A model generated the notes under the pieces. That model saw nothing but the letters and a program-made list of their open reading frames with translations, did not search any database and had not been told where the DNA came from. A stretch of DNA of 64,000 nucleotides, taken from Ephemerocybe angulata. Taxonomy: Eukaryota; Basidiomycota; Agaricomycetes; Agaricales; Psathyrellaceae. The DNA lies in contig JAACJK010000072.1 of assembly GCA_013368325.1 (NCBI GenBank), forward strand, positions 1 to 64,000, given 5' to 3'. Below are positions 39,022 to 49,749 of this stretch, piece by piece; positions within the stretch are counted from its first letter, which is position 1; each line of letters starts with the position of its first letter. The position numbers and the translations under genes are program-made.

Positions 39022-39180
39022 CTAAGCGATCGTGCAGTATGTATTGGCGCCGGAACCATTGCCGTGTTCGCCCTCGGTCGGAAAGTCTTTAGTCGACGGC
39101 CGGCTTCCACCGTTAGTCGGCGCTTTGGAGGTCTCAGCGACGGCAAGTTTGATGGCAGTGAGATTGGTGAAGGAGTCCAT
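39022..39180 (-). CDS. Mating pheromone precursor 2 (CaaX lipopeptide)
   Basis: A 52-residue frame beginning MDSFTNLTAIKLAVAETS and ending N-T-Y-C-T-I-A, a farnesylation-type CaaX box. The frame is open further upstream, but the M-D-S-F start matches precursor 1 and lies 106 bp after a TATA box. Before the Cys there is a short Gly/Asn-rich stretch, as in precursor 3. An Asn/Glu-type processing site that would release the mature peptide cannot be fixed by eye. Precursors 2 and 3 are single-unit, unlike 1 and 4. Confidence 0.85.
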   Translation of the reverse strand: MDSFTNLTAIKLAVAETSKAPTNGGSRPSTKDFPTEGEHGNGSGANTYCTIA

Positions 39181-39285
39181 TGGTAAAATAGTAGGTTGTG
39201 GTTGGTTCGTTGGTTGGGGATGCTCTTGGGGTTGGATTGGATTAGAATGACACTGAACTGGAGACTCTATGGTGAGTGGGCACCC

Positions 39286-39293
39286 CTTATATA
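39286..39293 (-). promoter_or_regulatory. TATA box of pheromone gene 2
   Basis: TATATAAG on the minus strand, 106 bp upstream of the ATG at 39,180. Confidence 0.65.
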
Positions 39294-39761
39294 CCGTTTC
39301 GTAGCCTATGCTCACAAGCAAAAAGGAGCTATTGGGGTTGAGCTCTGCATTGGACACATGATGAAAATGAGCTGCTGTATAGCTATTTCTAAGCACATCC
39401 CTGGTTAGATGTATTTCTGGGACTGCTAATCGCTCGTTATGGTGGAGGTATGATCCCTCACTGTCCGATTGCGCTTGCCGCATAAGGTCGCGCAGGCTAC
39501 AGAGACAGCTACGGTGCAGTAGAATGGAGAGGGGAAATTGGATAAGAGCCCATACGAAGCGATGATTTGTCAATGCGACGAGCCATATTGATATAACTTG
39601 AGCTACTCCAATGCTGAAATGGTTACAGAGTAGCGCCCATCCTGGGCTCATCGTCACCGAGCGATAATATTAGACGCTCTAAGGTTTTATCTCCAAGGAA
39701 GCGGCAATTGCCAGTTCATGACCATTCCACGTGTATCTGGACCAGTTTTATCCCAGCTATT

Positions 39762-39860
39762 CCTCCACCGCCTAGTGATAAAGCCAAATCGTACTTTTTT
39801 GGGGTCGATAGATTCATTTTACTATGCCAGGGGCACCATGTTCACACTGGGATTTATGGT
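39762..39860. repeat. Direct repeat near pheromone genes, left copy
   Basis: About 99 bp clearly similar to 40885-40989, including gatagattcattttact followed by tgccag. It lies between pheromone genes 2 and 3. Confidence 0.75.
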
Positions 39861-40431
39861 TAAGCACCCACGCATATTGGCACCATCGGCCTTCGCACAC
39901 TGGTCATCCAACACAGTCGAGAAAGGGATCATCACCTGCAACGGCGGATATGCAGGAATCCGAGCCTCGCTTAGTAGGCGCGAGCTTCTGTAGTGGTATC
40001 AAAGCGAGTGATCAGCGCTAGCGCACCCGAGTACACCGACTGCTTAGCGCCGCAGCAAAGAATGAGTGGAGTTTGTGCTTCGTCCTGACCGGCCTCCCCG
40101 AAAGTGTCCATCGAGCGCTTGCCACTTTGCGGGGTTCCGTAGATTCTAATTATTCCAACCTTGAAACAGCTTCTTGCCTCTGAATCAAGTCAGACATTAC
40201 TGTATTTCACCGTGTGTCCAAATGCGATTCCTTTATACTTCATTTCCACTGCAAGAAGCAACAGCGAATTTCATCTCGATTTGATGCCGACTTTGTCGCA
40301 GCCGACATTAGAAAGATGAGGGTGCTCGCAAAACGCTATATCCTTCGGCTTCTAAATCTAGCCATTGGCAAGCTGCTGCCAGAAATAATGGTACGCCGTA
40401 ACTCTCGCTCATCTACCAGCTCAAGGAAAGT
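39861..40431. other. Upstream region of pheromone gene 3
   Basis: No supported gene between the left direct repeat and the TATA box of pheromone gene 3. Confidence 0.45.
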
Positions 40432-40439
40432 TATATAAG
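40432..40439 (+). promoter_or_regulatory. TATA box of pheromone gene 3
   Basis: TATATAAG 113 bp upstream of the ATG at 40,545. Confidence 0.65.
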
Positions 40440-40544
40440 GGAGACTAGTTAATCTCTCATTCTCCAGCACCTTCCAACCAATTCTACTCGACCAAGAGAA
40501 CTTCTTCCTACACCCAACAACACCCAACAAACAAATCAGTACTG

Positions 40545-40703
40545 ATGGACGTCTTCACCACCCTCGTCAATGCATCCAACGCGGCCCCCAAGGCACCCGC
40601 CAACAAGGCCAGCACTAGCAAGCCTGCTGCCAATGCTGAAGTCATCCCGACCGACAACGAGAATGGCGGTAGCAACGGCAATGCGTACTGCATTATTGCC
40701 TAA
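40545..40703 (+). CDS. Mating pheromone precursor 3 (CaaX lipopeptide)
   Basis: A 52-residue frame starting MDVFTTLVNASNAAPKAP and ending N-A-Y-C-I-I-A, again a CaaX box with small last residue, the signature of farnesylated basidiomycete pheromones. The middle is Ala/Asn/Pro-rich, followed by an acidic IPTDNENGG stretch close to the presumed N-terminal processing site. It has the same length as precursor 2 but opposite orientation, and the two genes flank a directly repeated 100-bp segment, which suggests local duplication. No intron. Confidence 0.88.
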   Translation: MDVFTTLVNASNAAPKAPANKASTSKPAANAEVIPTDNENGGSNGNAYCIIA

Positions 40704-40884
40704 GTCCAGTGTGGACTCTCGACAATTCTGAGCCTTAGCAGGCTGGGGCTCATCCACTATATGTACGTCGGATTGCCAAATCTCTAAGCAGGAGTTCATC
40801 ATGGGGCTTCACTGACATGAACGTTGATAGATTTGTTCTGTTCCGTTTCCATGTCCCGTAACTTTCTTGGGAGACCCTGTTTGA

Positions 40885-40989
40885 CCTCCACCCCCTAGCG
40901 ATAAAGCCAACTTGTTGGGAATCAATTTTGTATTTGATAGATTCATTTTACTCTGCCAGCGGCACTATGTTTACACTGGGCTTTATGGT
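40885..40989. repeat. Direct repeat near pheromone genes, right copy
   Basis: Second copy of the segment at 39762-39860, about 180 bp downstream of the stop of pheromone gene 3. Identity is highest over gatagattcattttact and the following tttatggt end. Confidence 0.75.
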
Positions 40990-41294
40990 GACAGATAGGG
41001 ATAGGACGACGACCAGTCGATCCCACATTACGAGACCTTTCCAGCTCCCTGCGGCGACTGTCTGTGTATCTGTGCGCAAAACACTGGCGCATGCTGGCTG
41101 GCGGGGAAAGGAGAAAGGAGAGTGCGATGGTGGTCATAATTTCCCGTTTTCCCCAAGTGCACTTCGCTTCGGGGGTGGCGGCGCGCCCGTCGGTGATGCG
41201 CGCGCATCAAATCCGCCGCGGCAAAAAATTCCGGCACGGCCATCACAGCGCTCCTTCACCTCCACCACCACCATCCCTCCCCAAAAGACCCACC
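40990..41294. other. Upstream region of TRM61
   Basis: The frame stays open upstream of the chosen start, but the sequence loses protein character. Confidence 0.5.
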
Positions 41295-42799
41295 ATGTGG
41301 TCCTCCAAACGCACGATCGCGGCCGGCGACACAGTCATCGTCTGGATGACCCGCGACTCGCTCGAACCCCTCGTCGTCACGCCCAACGCCGTCCTGCACA
41401 ACAAATGGGGCCAGTACCCACACAACGCCTTCATCGGCCTGCCCTACGGCTCGAAAGTGCGCTCGAGCGCCCCGAGCAACAGCGGCCGCGGTGGACCCAG
41501 CGGGGGATTCCTCTACATCCTACGCCCCACGCCTGAGCTATGGACGCTTGCACTCCCGCATCGCACGCAGATTTTGTATATCGCGGACATCTCGTTCGTT
41601 GTGAATTGGCTGAATATTGGCCCGGGGAAGAGGGTTGTGGAGGCGGGCACGGGGAGTGGGAGTTTCTCGCATAGTGTGGCGAGGACGGTGGGGAGGGAGG
41701 GGAGGCTGTTTACGTTTGAGTTCCATGAGCAGAGGGCGATGAAGGCGAAGGCGGAGTTTGAGAAGCATGGGTTGAGTCCGGGGCTTGTGACGCTGCAGCA
41801 TCGGAATGTGTGCAAGGATGGGTTTGGGGAGGGTATTGCGGATAGCATCGATGCGGTGTTTTTGGACTTGCCGGCGCCGTGGGAGGCGATTCCTCACGCG
41901 AAGAAAGTTTTGAGGGTGCGTAGTGGCTTTCCATTTCTCGTTACAATGGTATTGATGACGGTATGTGGGTTGTAGAAGGACGGTGTGGCTAGGATATGCT
42001 GCTTCAGTCCGTGCATAGAGCAGGTCATCCGAACAGTGACCGCTCTCAACGATGCCGGTTTCTCAGGTACGCACCCTCCCTCCACCCCAACCCTCCATCT
42101 CGATTCCTCTCCCAACACCCACCCCTTACAGAAATAACGATGTTCGAAACCCTCCAACGCCCCATCGAAGTCTCTTCAACGCCCAAACTCGCCTCCATCG
42201 AAGACGCCGCCGACCGGCTCAAAGCCGCCGAAATCAAGCGCGAAGAGAAGCGCCTGCGGCAGATCGCGCAGAACAGGGAGAAGGAGGCTCTTGACAAGGC
42301 ATTGGCGGAGGGCGGAGGGAGTGGGAGCAGTGGAGCTGGGAAGCGCAAGCAGAGTGAAGGGGACGAGGATGGGGAGGGAGGTGAAGGCGAGAACGGGGAG
42401 GGCGATGTGAAGCGTGCAAAGACCCAATCGAGCACGACGCCGGAAGAGAGGGAAGGGGAGAAGGAGGAAGAGGGCTTGCCGCGGGTGCCGGTATTGACGA
42501 CGAGGGAGATCAAGATGCCTGTGCCTGCGAGGAGTAAGAGTGGGAAGTATGATATGGAGGGTAAGATCGCGGTGTCGAAGGCGTTGCCGGAGGTGAGGGG
42601 ACATACGTCGTACCTCACTTTCGCGTGCTTGGTGCCGTATGCGTATGCACTTGCGCAGGGGGAGAAGAAGGGCACGGGTGCGGTGGTGGAGGTGAAGGAG
42701 GTGGTTAATGGTATTACCCCGAGTACGGAGACAAAGGGGGAGGGGGAGAATGAGAAGAGTGCGGAGCCGGAGCCGGAGGTGAAGGTCGGGGATGCTTGA
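41295..42799 (+). CDS. TRM61: tRNA (adenine-N1)-methyltransferase catalytic subunit
   Basis: Exons 41295-41915, 41976-42066 and 42132-42799 join in phase to 459 residues. Trm61 (Gcd14) with Trm6 makes m1A58 in the T-loop of tRNAs in the nucleus, using S-adenosylmethionine. Supporting motifs: DTVIVWMTRDSLEPL near the start, PTPELWTLALPHRTQILY, the SAM-binding VVEAGTGSGSFSHSVAR, FTFEFHEQRAMKAKAEFEKH, and the catalytic-side DAVFLDLPAPWEAIPHAKK. The second exon keeps the conserved FSPCIEQVIRT motif. The C-terminal part has a Lys/Glu coiled stretch, an acidic Gly/Glu/Asp insertion and then VPVLTTREIKMP, with a family-type end (HTSYLTFACL). The charged insertion makes it longer than the yeast protein. 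The start is the ATG followed by W-S-S-K. Confidence 0.95.
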
Positions 42800-43263
42800 A
42801 TCAATGGGGTGGCCGTCGTGGATCTATCTTCTAATTGATATCTACGTCTACGTGCGTGATGATCTAGTGCTAAGGCATGCTCTCGGGAGCGAGGTGGAGA
42901 CCGATGTGGATCAGGGGAGGAAGAACCACAGATATCGACACACATCCCCGCCGGCACCGACGTATTTTGACACCGGCAGTGTCAGTGGGGATCGCCTCGT
43001 GGATTTCATTGGGCCTTTCCGCTCGATGAACGGAAATGAAGACCGGTGCGGGGATGCCTTCGGTAGCGCGACGCAACTCGGGCGTCTGTACGTACGTACG
43101 CACGCGTAAGTACTCTTTGCTAGAAGACGTTTGATAGCTCGCGGAAGGCGCGTAGGCTTCGTTCATCCATGCTCTCGAGGCCAGCTCAATTCATAATTGC
43201 AGCAACTACGGATGTTACAACCCACTAATGCAAGTATATACCGGACAAATCTTGAATCACCCT
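42800..43263. other. Intergenic, nothing recognised
   Basis: Contains a short acgtacgtacg run at 43,089-43,099. No gene supported. Confidence 0.45.
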
Positions 43264-43822
43264 CTAATCAAGCTCCTCAAGGTCCTTCATGTACGATGCT
43301 AAGAGCAAATTGCGCTTGCTCTTCTTGGAGGCATCCTGCTTCGCCATCTCCTTTTTGGCACCTGCACGGGGGTTGGCCCCGCGGGTCGAAGGCCCTTGGT
43401 GGAGTCGTAGTTCAACCCTTCCTTGACGGCTTTCTCGAGGACTTGGATGAACTTTTGACTGGGCCCGAGCGCCGGTAAACGTCAAACTCACCGTCCTAGA
43501 TATAAACAAGGTCAGGGAACGTGGGGTTGGAATGTTTGAATGGTGAGGGAGGGCCACTGACGAAATCCAGAACATCGCGATTGCTCTTCTTAGAGGCGTC
43601 CTTCTTGGCACCGGGATGGGCTTTCTGTGTAGGCGTGGGTCCGGCGGGTCGAAGTCCGGATCCCTTGGTGGAGTCGTATCTTGACCCTGCCTTGGCGGCT
43701 CTCTCGCCATCTTTTAATACAAGTAGACACCTCGCGAGGGATTCTATTATAATAGTCATCGCTCCAGGTAACGAACACAGGCTATGCTGGTCAAAACTGA
43801 CGGGGTATATTAAACTCAACAA
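43264..43822 (-). pseudogene. Degenerate duplicated gene fragment, unidentified
   Basis: Two related segments lie on the minus strand. The upstream one reads SRYDSTKGSGLRPAGPTPTQ followed by GAKKDASKKSNRDV. The downstream one contains the same pattern (LNYDSTKGLRPAGPTPVQ, then KQDASKKSKR), but split between two frames. A GTCAGT...ATCTAG intron could join them. The mixture of frames points to decay. The parent gene is not recognised. Confidence 0.4.
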
Positions 43823-44122
43823 CTGTATTGGGGTCGGGGTAGATAAGTGAAAAGCTTTGAGCTACTCCTATCATCGAAGAGCGTCGACGACCTGGTGCGG
43901 ACTGGGGAAGAGCTTATTGAACGTATATATCTGGAAAGGGCCTAACGGCGGTCGAATGAAAGGTTGTAATGCAATAAGGCTCCCAATGACGGGGACGGTC
44001 ATCTAGTGTGAAGATCGTAGCTACCGAGTGCAAAACGCGGTAAGACAAGGATAATCAGCGGGGATCGGAAGAACTAACCATCATAGCGCCTCGGCGAGCC
44101 GCTGGGCGCTTAATAATTACAT
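43823..44122. other. 3' flank of pheromone gene 4
   Basis: No feature seen. Confidence 0.45.
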
Positions 44123-44311
44123 TTAGGCGATGGTGCAGTAGCCACCGCTGCCCTGGCCCGTGACCTCAGTCTCGGCATTCGAAGGGATGTCCTTCGAAAA
44201 GACGACGCAGTATCCGCCGCTTCCCTGGTCGATAGGCTCCGTCTCGTTGTCCGAGGGGTTCTTGGAGGCAGGGGTCTTGGAGGCGATGGAGATGGGGGTG
44301 AAGGTGTCCAT
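44123..44311 (-). CDS. Mating pheromone precursor 4 (CaaX lipopeptide)
   Basis: A 62-residue intronless frame starting MDTFTPISIASKTPASKN and ending G-Y-C-T-I-A. It is the closest relative of precursor 1: the same N-terminus (SIASK), the same two QGSGGYC units, the first followed by V-V-F-S-K-D and the second by the terminal CaaX box. The acidic spacers differ in length and sequence. Being inverted relative to precursor 1 and 18.5 kb away, it looks like a dispersed duplicate that has since diverged. Function as for the other precursors: a farnesylated peptide signal to a STE3-type receptor of compatible partners. Confidence 0.88.
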   Translation of the reverse strand: MDTFTPISIASKTPASKNPSDNETEPIDQGSGGYCVVFSKDIPSNAETEVTGQGSGGYCTIA

Positions 44312-44377
44312 TTGTGAGGAGGTTGTTTAGCGTTGAAGGTGTATCGCTGCTGGGGTGAGAAGGAGCGTGTAGGTGGG

Positions 44378-44385
44378 CTTATATA
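44378..44385 (-). promoter_or_regulatory. TATA box of pheromone gene 4
   Basis: TATATAAG on the minus strand, 67 bp upstream of the ATG at 44,311. Confidence 0.65.
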
Positions 44386-45262
44386 CCTGCGTCGGGGCGC
44401 CGAGAGGTCGACCTAATTTGGAATGAATATTGTCCAATGGAGACTCCAATGCAACTGCGATGGTCCAATTGTTCGCGGTTGCCATTGTGCTTTGGTAGGT
44501 AGGCAGAGGGCTAATTGGAAGCATTCTGGGGATGTAGGGCTCTTGGGCCACCATGCATGTGTCTGATAATTGTAGCCTGGACGATGCGCACGCATCATGG
44601 TGTGGAGTTGGCGCGAGGGTAGATAGGGAGGAGATGCATACTAGGACGAGTGAGCACTGAGGTCGCTGTCATACGTCTTGCGCCTCTTTGAAGAGTACCA
44701 TCCCTGATAAGGGAGCATTGGACCTCGCTCATTGAGCGCTTAGCTCCATAGCTTAGTGCTGCATACCAGCCCCTGGTTAGCGCCAATCTTATTGTTCTGG
44801 CGACGAGATCCTACAGCTAAGGGCGCATGCCTTCGCGACGACCATCCTCTAAAGTCCCAGCATTTATCTACGTCACAAAAGAGACAAAGCGTGAACGCAT
44901 ATCCCAGGATGTGGGGAAGAATGGAGGCATGGTCCACCGTCCGAACCACTTGTAGTAGAGATTAGATAAGATCTATCTAAGCGCCCGTGAAATTAAATCG
45001 CAGGGGCAGGTACAATAACGATATCTACACGCTTCTCGGGTACTCAGAAGCAGTTATCACTCGCGAAACCTCTTTTATTTTAGGCCTCCGTAGACTCTCC
45101 GCTTTGCCGTTGGACGCTGAAAGGGAAACCCACTGTTTCTTGTAATATTTGGTCAAGGCAGCCAAGCCAAACACCTAGATCAAACGGCGAGATAATCACC
45201 GACCGTTTCTTGATTTCAAACTTGACCACCGCCCTCCACGTTCTACTTCGCCGGCCGCAGCA
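44386..45262. other. Divergent upstream region, no gene
   Basis: Lies between pheromone gene 4 (minus) and MYND copy D (plus), so it probably holds both promoters. No further element could be identified. Confidence 0.45.
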
Positions 45263-47600
45263 ATGAGCTATGTTTCCAATCCATCTCTATTTCGACGTCT
45301 CGCTGGAAAGCCTCTTCCTCCAGTAAGGTCTCCATGGCGGATTGTTTCAACTGAAAGACTTTCTGTGTATTAGATTCTCCACGCTGCTTCCTTAGGGTCG
45401 CGCGAACACTTGCACGAGCTGCATGTCCGTATGAGAGATGGATTCTCTCCAGAGATGATAGAGCCTTATCTGAAGATTATGAACGACGGGGCAGCTGCAA
45501 GGCTGGTTGATCTACGACGAGAACAGGTGGATGTAGCTGTCATCTGCCTGTCAATTGTCAGCTCCCACAGCGGATGGAGATACTCCAATCCCCTTCACCG
45601 GGCAGGGGTGGAGAAAAGGCTTGTCGAGTCCTTCGAATCCATCGTCTACTGGGCCGACTGCATGATGTCGTATGCTCCGAACGCATTCACGAACGACAAA
45701 TGGACCGGCCGGCGTATTGGTCTCGAGCGCAAACCTGGCTTGGAGTTGCAGACTGTTGGAAGGACCGCCGATATCATGTACAACATGCTTTCCAACTCGA
45801 AGTCCCTCCGCGAGTCTGTCTCGCGCTACGAATCCTTCCTCAAGCTGGCGCTTTTGTTCTGGCTGGTGACCGTCCCTGGGGGCAAGCCTGCGATCAACCC
45901 TGCCGCTCGACCACCCAGCCAACTGGTGACCCCTGATCATACCGACGAGCCGACGGCGCTCTTCCACTGGGCGAACGCTGAAAATCCGGAGGTAATGGCG
46001 AAACTTATCCTGGATGGCACTTTGTGCTCTCCAGAGGAGTTTGTGCAGAAGACGATGCGCCGGATGATATGCTTCGCAAAGGTCAACACGATACCCCATC
46101 TTTCCCACTTCCCCGACGTCACACTCGAGACGCGCAATTTCCAATGCGTCGCGTTTTCGATTGGAACTTTGATGGCGAACAAACCATTGAGCTCTCTGTT
46201 CAGCGATGTCGGGGCGCCCGAAATCCTCGTGAAAATTCTCGTCGACGCCGACTCGAAGTTTCTAAGCGCCAGGAAGGCCAAGGTCATCACCCAGGCTCGC
46301 TGCGCGGAGCTCATGGGCGACAATCTGTTCACCACCGGGCGTGTAGCTGCAATGGTCCTCCAGACGGACGGATTCAGGCCTATGCGTCATGTCCACAATA
46401 TCTTTGCCGCGGGGATCCTTTCGATGCTAGGGAATTGCATGTCTATGTGTAACATATCCCAATTGACCGAGGGGAATGCACCGATGACGGCCATCTTCGG
46501 AACCTTGGGAGGGTTTTGCGTGTTCCCCAAGATCTTCCGCCTTCTGCACCATGACCTTCATCGGTACATCGTACCCAACTCGTCTGTTCTACGGAAGGAT
46601 CCCCAGTCATTAGCGCAGCTCGATGGGACTGTCCGGAGGGCGGATGCTTGGGCCCAATACATGCCGAAGGATGCGCGGGTCAAAGTCTGCGATAACTCGA
46701 TGGTAAGTACTACGACTGCTCCTTGAGATGTATTCCTGACTAGTACCGCGCGAATCATGCAGCATGTGGCAGAGGCGGCACGCGGTAGCCCAAAGACGTG
46801 CTCTCGATGCCACTCTGTGGTGTATTGCTCACGCCAGTGCCAGCGAGAAGATTGGAGATCGCGCCACCGTGATGAGTGTCACCATATGTACGAGGATTAT
46901 CTAGGTAGGCCTCGCATCCTGTCTAGTACGACCATATTCATTGACGTGGGTCTGGGAAGAGCGGAAACATACCGACACCTCCTACTCGCACCACACCCGA
47001 ACTTTCCAGCTTTCGCTCCTCCTACACGTCTACGAGACTGCTATGTGCACGTCACCCACCTGGGCCGCCGATATTCGCGCCAACAAGGTTGTTAAGATCA
47101 TGGACCCCACACGGCCGGTGGTCGAAAGCGTCTTCGAGCCGTTGAAAAGGTACCTCAAGCGCGTGCGGCCTTTCGTTCCCAAATTCAAGATGAAGCGCTT
47201 CGACGACCTCATCGAGATGTTTGACCCGACGTATGTGACGGAGGCGGATGGGGTGGTCGCGCTCCGGACACCGGGCACCGACCCGCACAATCCTGGGGAG
47301 CTCAGCCTTGTGCATTCTATCATCCAGATCACGGACATCGAGATCAACTTTATTGTGCTCTTTCGCCGAGTGCGGACGACGACGTCAAATGGCGGGTTTG
47401 AGGACTTCATGTCGAGAGATGCACGAGTTGGAGGGTCGGATTTCGAGGTACTCCAGTTCGTGTGGTTCTACAATAGGTGCGTCGGGTTCTGTCGCCCGTC
47501 TCTGCCTCACTGATGTACTGACTTTGTCCCAAGCCCAGCGCAGTTTGTACTGGATAAGCTCCTTGGGACGTACACCGGTGACTCGTGGTTCACCAGCTAG
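45263..47600 (+). CDS. MYND-type zinc-finger protein, copy D
   Basis: This is the cleanest member: exons 45263-45322, 45374-46702, 46763-46904, 46960-47476 and 47534-47600 close in phase to 704 residues. Intron positions and phases equal those of copies B and C. The second exon has the family helices (EHLHELHVRMRDG; FPKIFRLLHHDLHRY). The finger exon gives CSRC, VVYC-x-x-x-C, QREDW, RSRH and C. The preceding VCDNSM|HVAEAARG shows only one Cys where a metal-binding pair is expected. The fourth exon begins ERKHTDTSYSHHTRTFQLS, matching the ER...YSTR.F.LS start in B and C, and holds FVPKFKMKRFDDLIEMF. It is unlinked to the tandem array by 21 kb and in the opposite orientation. MYND fingers usually bind proline-rich partner proteins. 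Confidence 0.88.
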
Positions 47601-47877
47601 TGGAACTCTCTCTGTTTAGCTACCGTATGTAGTGCCGGGATTGTCTAGGATTGACTCCCATGGAGGGCCATTTCCCGAAATGGGCAGAAACAGGCCGAAA
47701 CAATAGTGACAAGTCACGCCGTGGGCACTTGCCATCCTGCGCGAAATGCTGCCGTGATGGCAGTTGCACTTGAACACAAATCACCACCACCACCACGACC
47801 GAACCACAGCGTTCGTTACAGAAGAAACCCCGCCCTGTACTCTTCCAAACGTTTATTCCCAGTGAACAGCCGCTAGG
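47601..47877 (+). promoter_or_regulatory. Upstream region duplicated with the 248-residue gene family
   Basis: The stretch from about 47,700 to the ATG at 47,878 matches 62,060-62,229 upstream of the third copy (cacgccgtggg, gaaccacag, gaaaccccgccct-type blocks), so the promoter was copied with the gene. Confidence 0.6.
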
Positions 47878-48624
47878 ATGGCTGATGATACTATCATCAA
47901 GATTCACCACAGACAGAAATTCCTTGAAGCTTACGGGCACCTCCCGCCAAAATTTCTGCCACCGTCATTCACCAAGCCTAAATCTGTAAATCCTTTGCTA
48001 CGCACCTGTCTATTCAATTGGCTAAACCAGAACTTTTTAAAGGGAGGAAAATGGAATGTCCGCAAATGGCTTGACCACTTCGAAACCCTCTTTCCTCGGC
48101 CTGAAATCCCTGAGAAGCTAATCCTCAGGCCGGGCCTTCAGTATCAACCGCCACGCTTCCTCTACGGCTGGTCGATGGATGGTTTAACTTTCTTTGAAAT
48201 GGCGGGTCGCCTCGGGTTCTCGTTCTACGACCCCAGTACCGACGTCTCCGGCACCGTGATTCCATGGCTCGACATGACGCCCCTCCTCAACAAAATCTTA
48301 CGCAAGGAATTCCCGGAGATCATGGACCTGTTGGGCTGGGTCAACGTCGCCCCCATCTGCGTTCCGAGTGGAGACCTTGTCTACTGCCTGGCATTAGCCG
48401 ACTCCTACTCGACAGGGAACGAGAAGCCGTCGAATGAGCATGTAGAAACTTTGCGTGCCTATTTCGGGATTGGGGAAGGTTCAACGACTGCCCTGGCTGA
48501 TAACCAACCTCTCTGGTGGCTGGATTATGATCAACGAGTTTGGCGCTACAAAGATTCAAAACGTTACAATGCAGAGAACCGACCTTGGATGAAGAAACCT
48601 CGACGCCGCAGCCGCCGTACATAG
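47878..48624 (+). CDS. Unknown 248-residue protein, intact copy
   Basis: A single-exon frame starting MADDTIIKIHHRQKFLEAYG and ending in an Arg/Lys-rich tail. Conserved blocks among the three copies are GHLPPKFLPPSFTKPK, TFFEMAGRLGFSFYDP, IPWLDMTPLLNKILRKEF, MDLLGWVNVAPIC, LALADSYSTGNEKPS, LRAYFGIGEGST and LWWLDYD. No known domain, signal peptide or membrane segment. The upstream region is duplicated too. A second copy about 300 bp downstream and a third at 62,230 are broken, so this is the only intact member seen here. Function unknown; amplification near transposons hints that it may be mobile or selfish, but that is a guess. Confidence 0.7.
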   Translation: MADDTIIKIHHRQKFLEAYGHLPPKFLPPSFTKPKSVNPLLRTCLFNWLNQNFLKGGKWNVRKWLDHFETLFPRPEIPEKLILRPGLQYQPPRFLYGWSMDGLTFFEMAGRLGFSFYDPSTDVSGTVIPWLDMTPLLNKILRKEFPEIMDLLGWVNVAPICVPSGDLVYCLALADSYSTGNEKPSNEHVETLRAYFGIGEGSTTALADNQPLWWLDYDQRVWRYKDSKRYNAENRPWMKKPRRRSRRT

Positions 48625-48900
48625 TGTACTGTTCTCGAGGACTCCATTGTCTCCATAGGCGTAGCAATGCTAAAGTACGGTTACATATTTTTGATTCAGG
48701 CACTCTGTGACTGCCTCCTACCTTTCCTTGTCATTCCTTGTCACCTGGAACCGAGTCCTGTTTGATGCGAATCAGCACGGACCAGCCATTTCAAGCCACG
48801 AGTCATCTTGAATCGCAACCACCACCACCGCCAACACGACAAGAATCCAGGAATCACTTCCGCACAGTCGTATCCAACATATGAATCAAATTTCCTTCAC

Positions 48901-49583
48901 ATGGAGGAAGAAACTGCTGAAGAGGCGCCACGAACAGAAGTTTCTCGACGACTACGGGCACCTGCAGGTGTGAATCTGTAAGTCTTTCCAAAGTATTCTT
49001 TCGCATCTTAGTCCATTCAGTCAGCTCAAGCCCATCCTCTTCTAAAGGGAGAAAAGTGGACTTCCCGCGGATGGCAGAAACATTTCGAAACCCTCTTTCC
49101 TCGTCCTGAGATCCCTGAGAAGCTAATGCTCAGGCCGGGTTGCCATTATCGACCACCCCACTTTCTTTTCGGCTGATCCATGATCCCTGAAACTCTCTCC
49201 CGGCACCGATGCCTCCAATTCTGCGCTTCCATGGCTCGACATGACGCCCCTCGTCAACAAAGTCTTGCGTAAAGAATTCGAAGGGATCATGGACACCTTG
49301 GGACGGGTTAACATCGCGCCCATTCTGAATCATGTTCCAGGTGGAACCCCTACCTATTGCCTAGCACTCGCCGACTCCTTTCTACGGGCAACGCAAAGTC
49401 AGCAAGATTGGGGAAGGGTCAACGATGACCTTACCTGATAACCAACCTGGTTGGTAGTTGGATTATCATCTTGAAACGGGATTGGCGTTACAGAGATTCA
49501 AAACGTTTTAATGCAGAAGCCCGACCATGGATGAACAAACGTCGACGCCGCAGCCACCGTACAGATAATAGTCCCGTTGCTCT
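48901..49583 (+). pseudogene. Decayed copy of the 248-residue gene
   Basis: It starts ATGGAGGAAGAAACTGC and shows recognisable blocks (gaacagaagtttctcgacgactacgggcacct; then ttcgaaaccctctttcctcg and tggctcgacatgacgcccct), but the middle encoding TFFEMAGRLGF is missing and stops and shifts occur (e.g. TGA soon after the YGHL motif). A 66-codon stretch from 49,241 is still open. Non-functional. Confidence 0.8.
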
Positions 49584-49697
49584 TGGACTAGTCAGTCGGC
49601 ATTATGAAGTATGTGTCCTGTCTTTCTGCTCCGGGTATCGGCGTACGCTGATATGTTATAACATTATAGATTACGAGTCAAGAGTTTAACGTTTGGA

Positions 49698-49749
49698 CCC
49701 AGTGAGAACCCACTCTCGGCCAGGTGCGGTGAGTATCGTCCCAGCTCGG
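49698..49749. repeat. Left terminal inverted repeat of the CACTA-like element
   Basis: Pairs with 61061-61112; starts CCCAGTGAGAACCCAC. Confidence 0.85.

Noticed and set aside
39181..39657. Upstream extension of the pheromone 2 reading frame (211 codons in total)
   Set aside because: The conserved M-D-S-F start at 39,180 and the TATA box at 39,286-39,293 show that the precursor starts later; the extension includes the promoter.
42046..42957. 303-codon minus-strand frame opposite TRM61
   Set aside because: Antisense of the Trm61 C-terminal acidic region; Ser/Pro/Arg-rich and without any domain.
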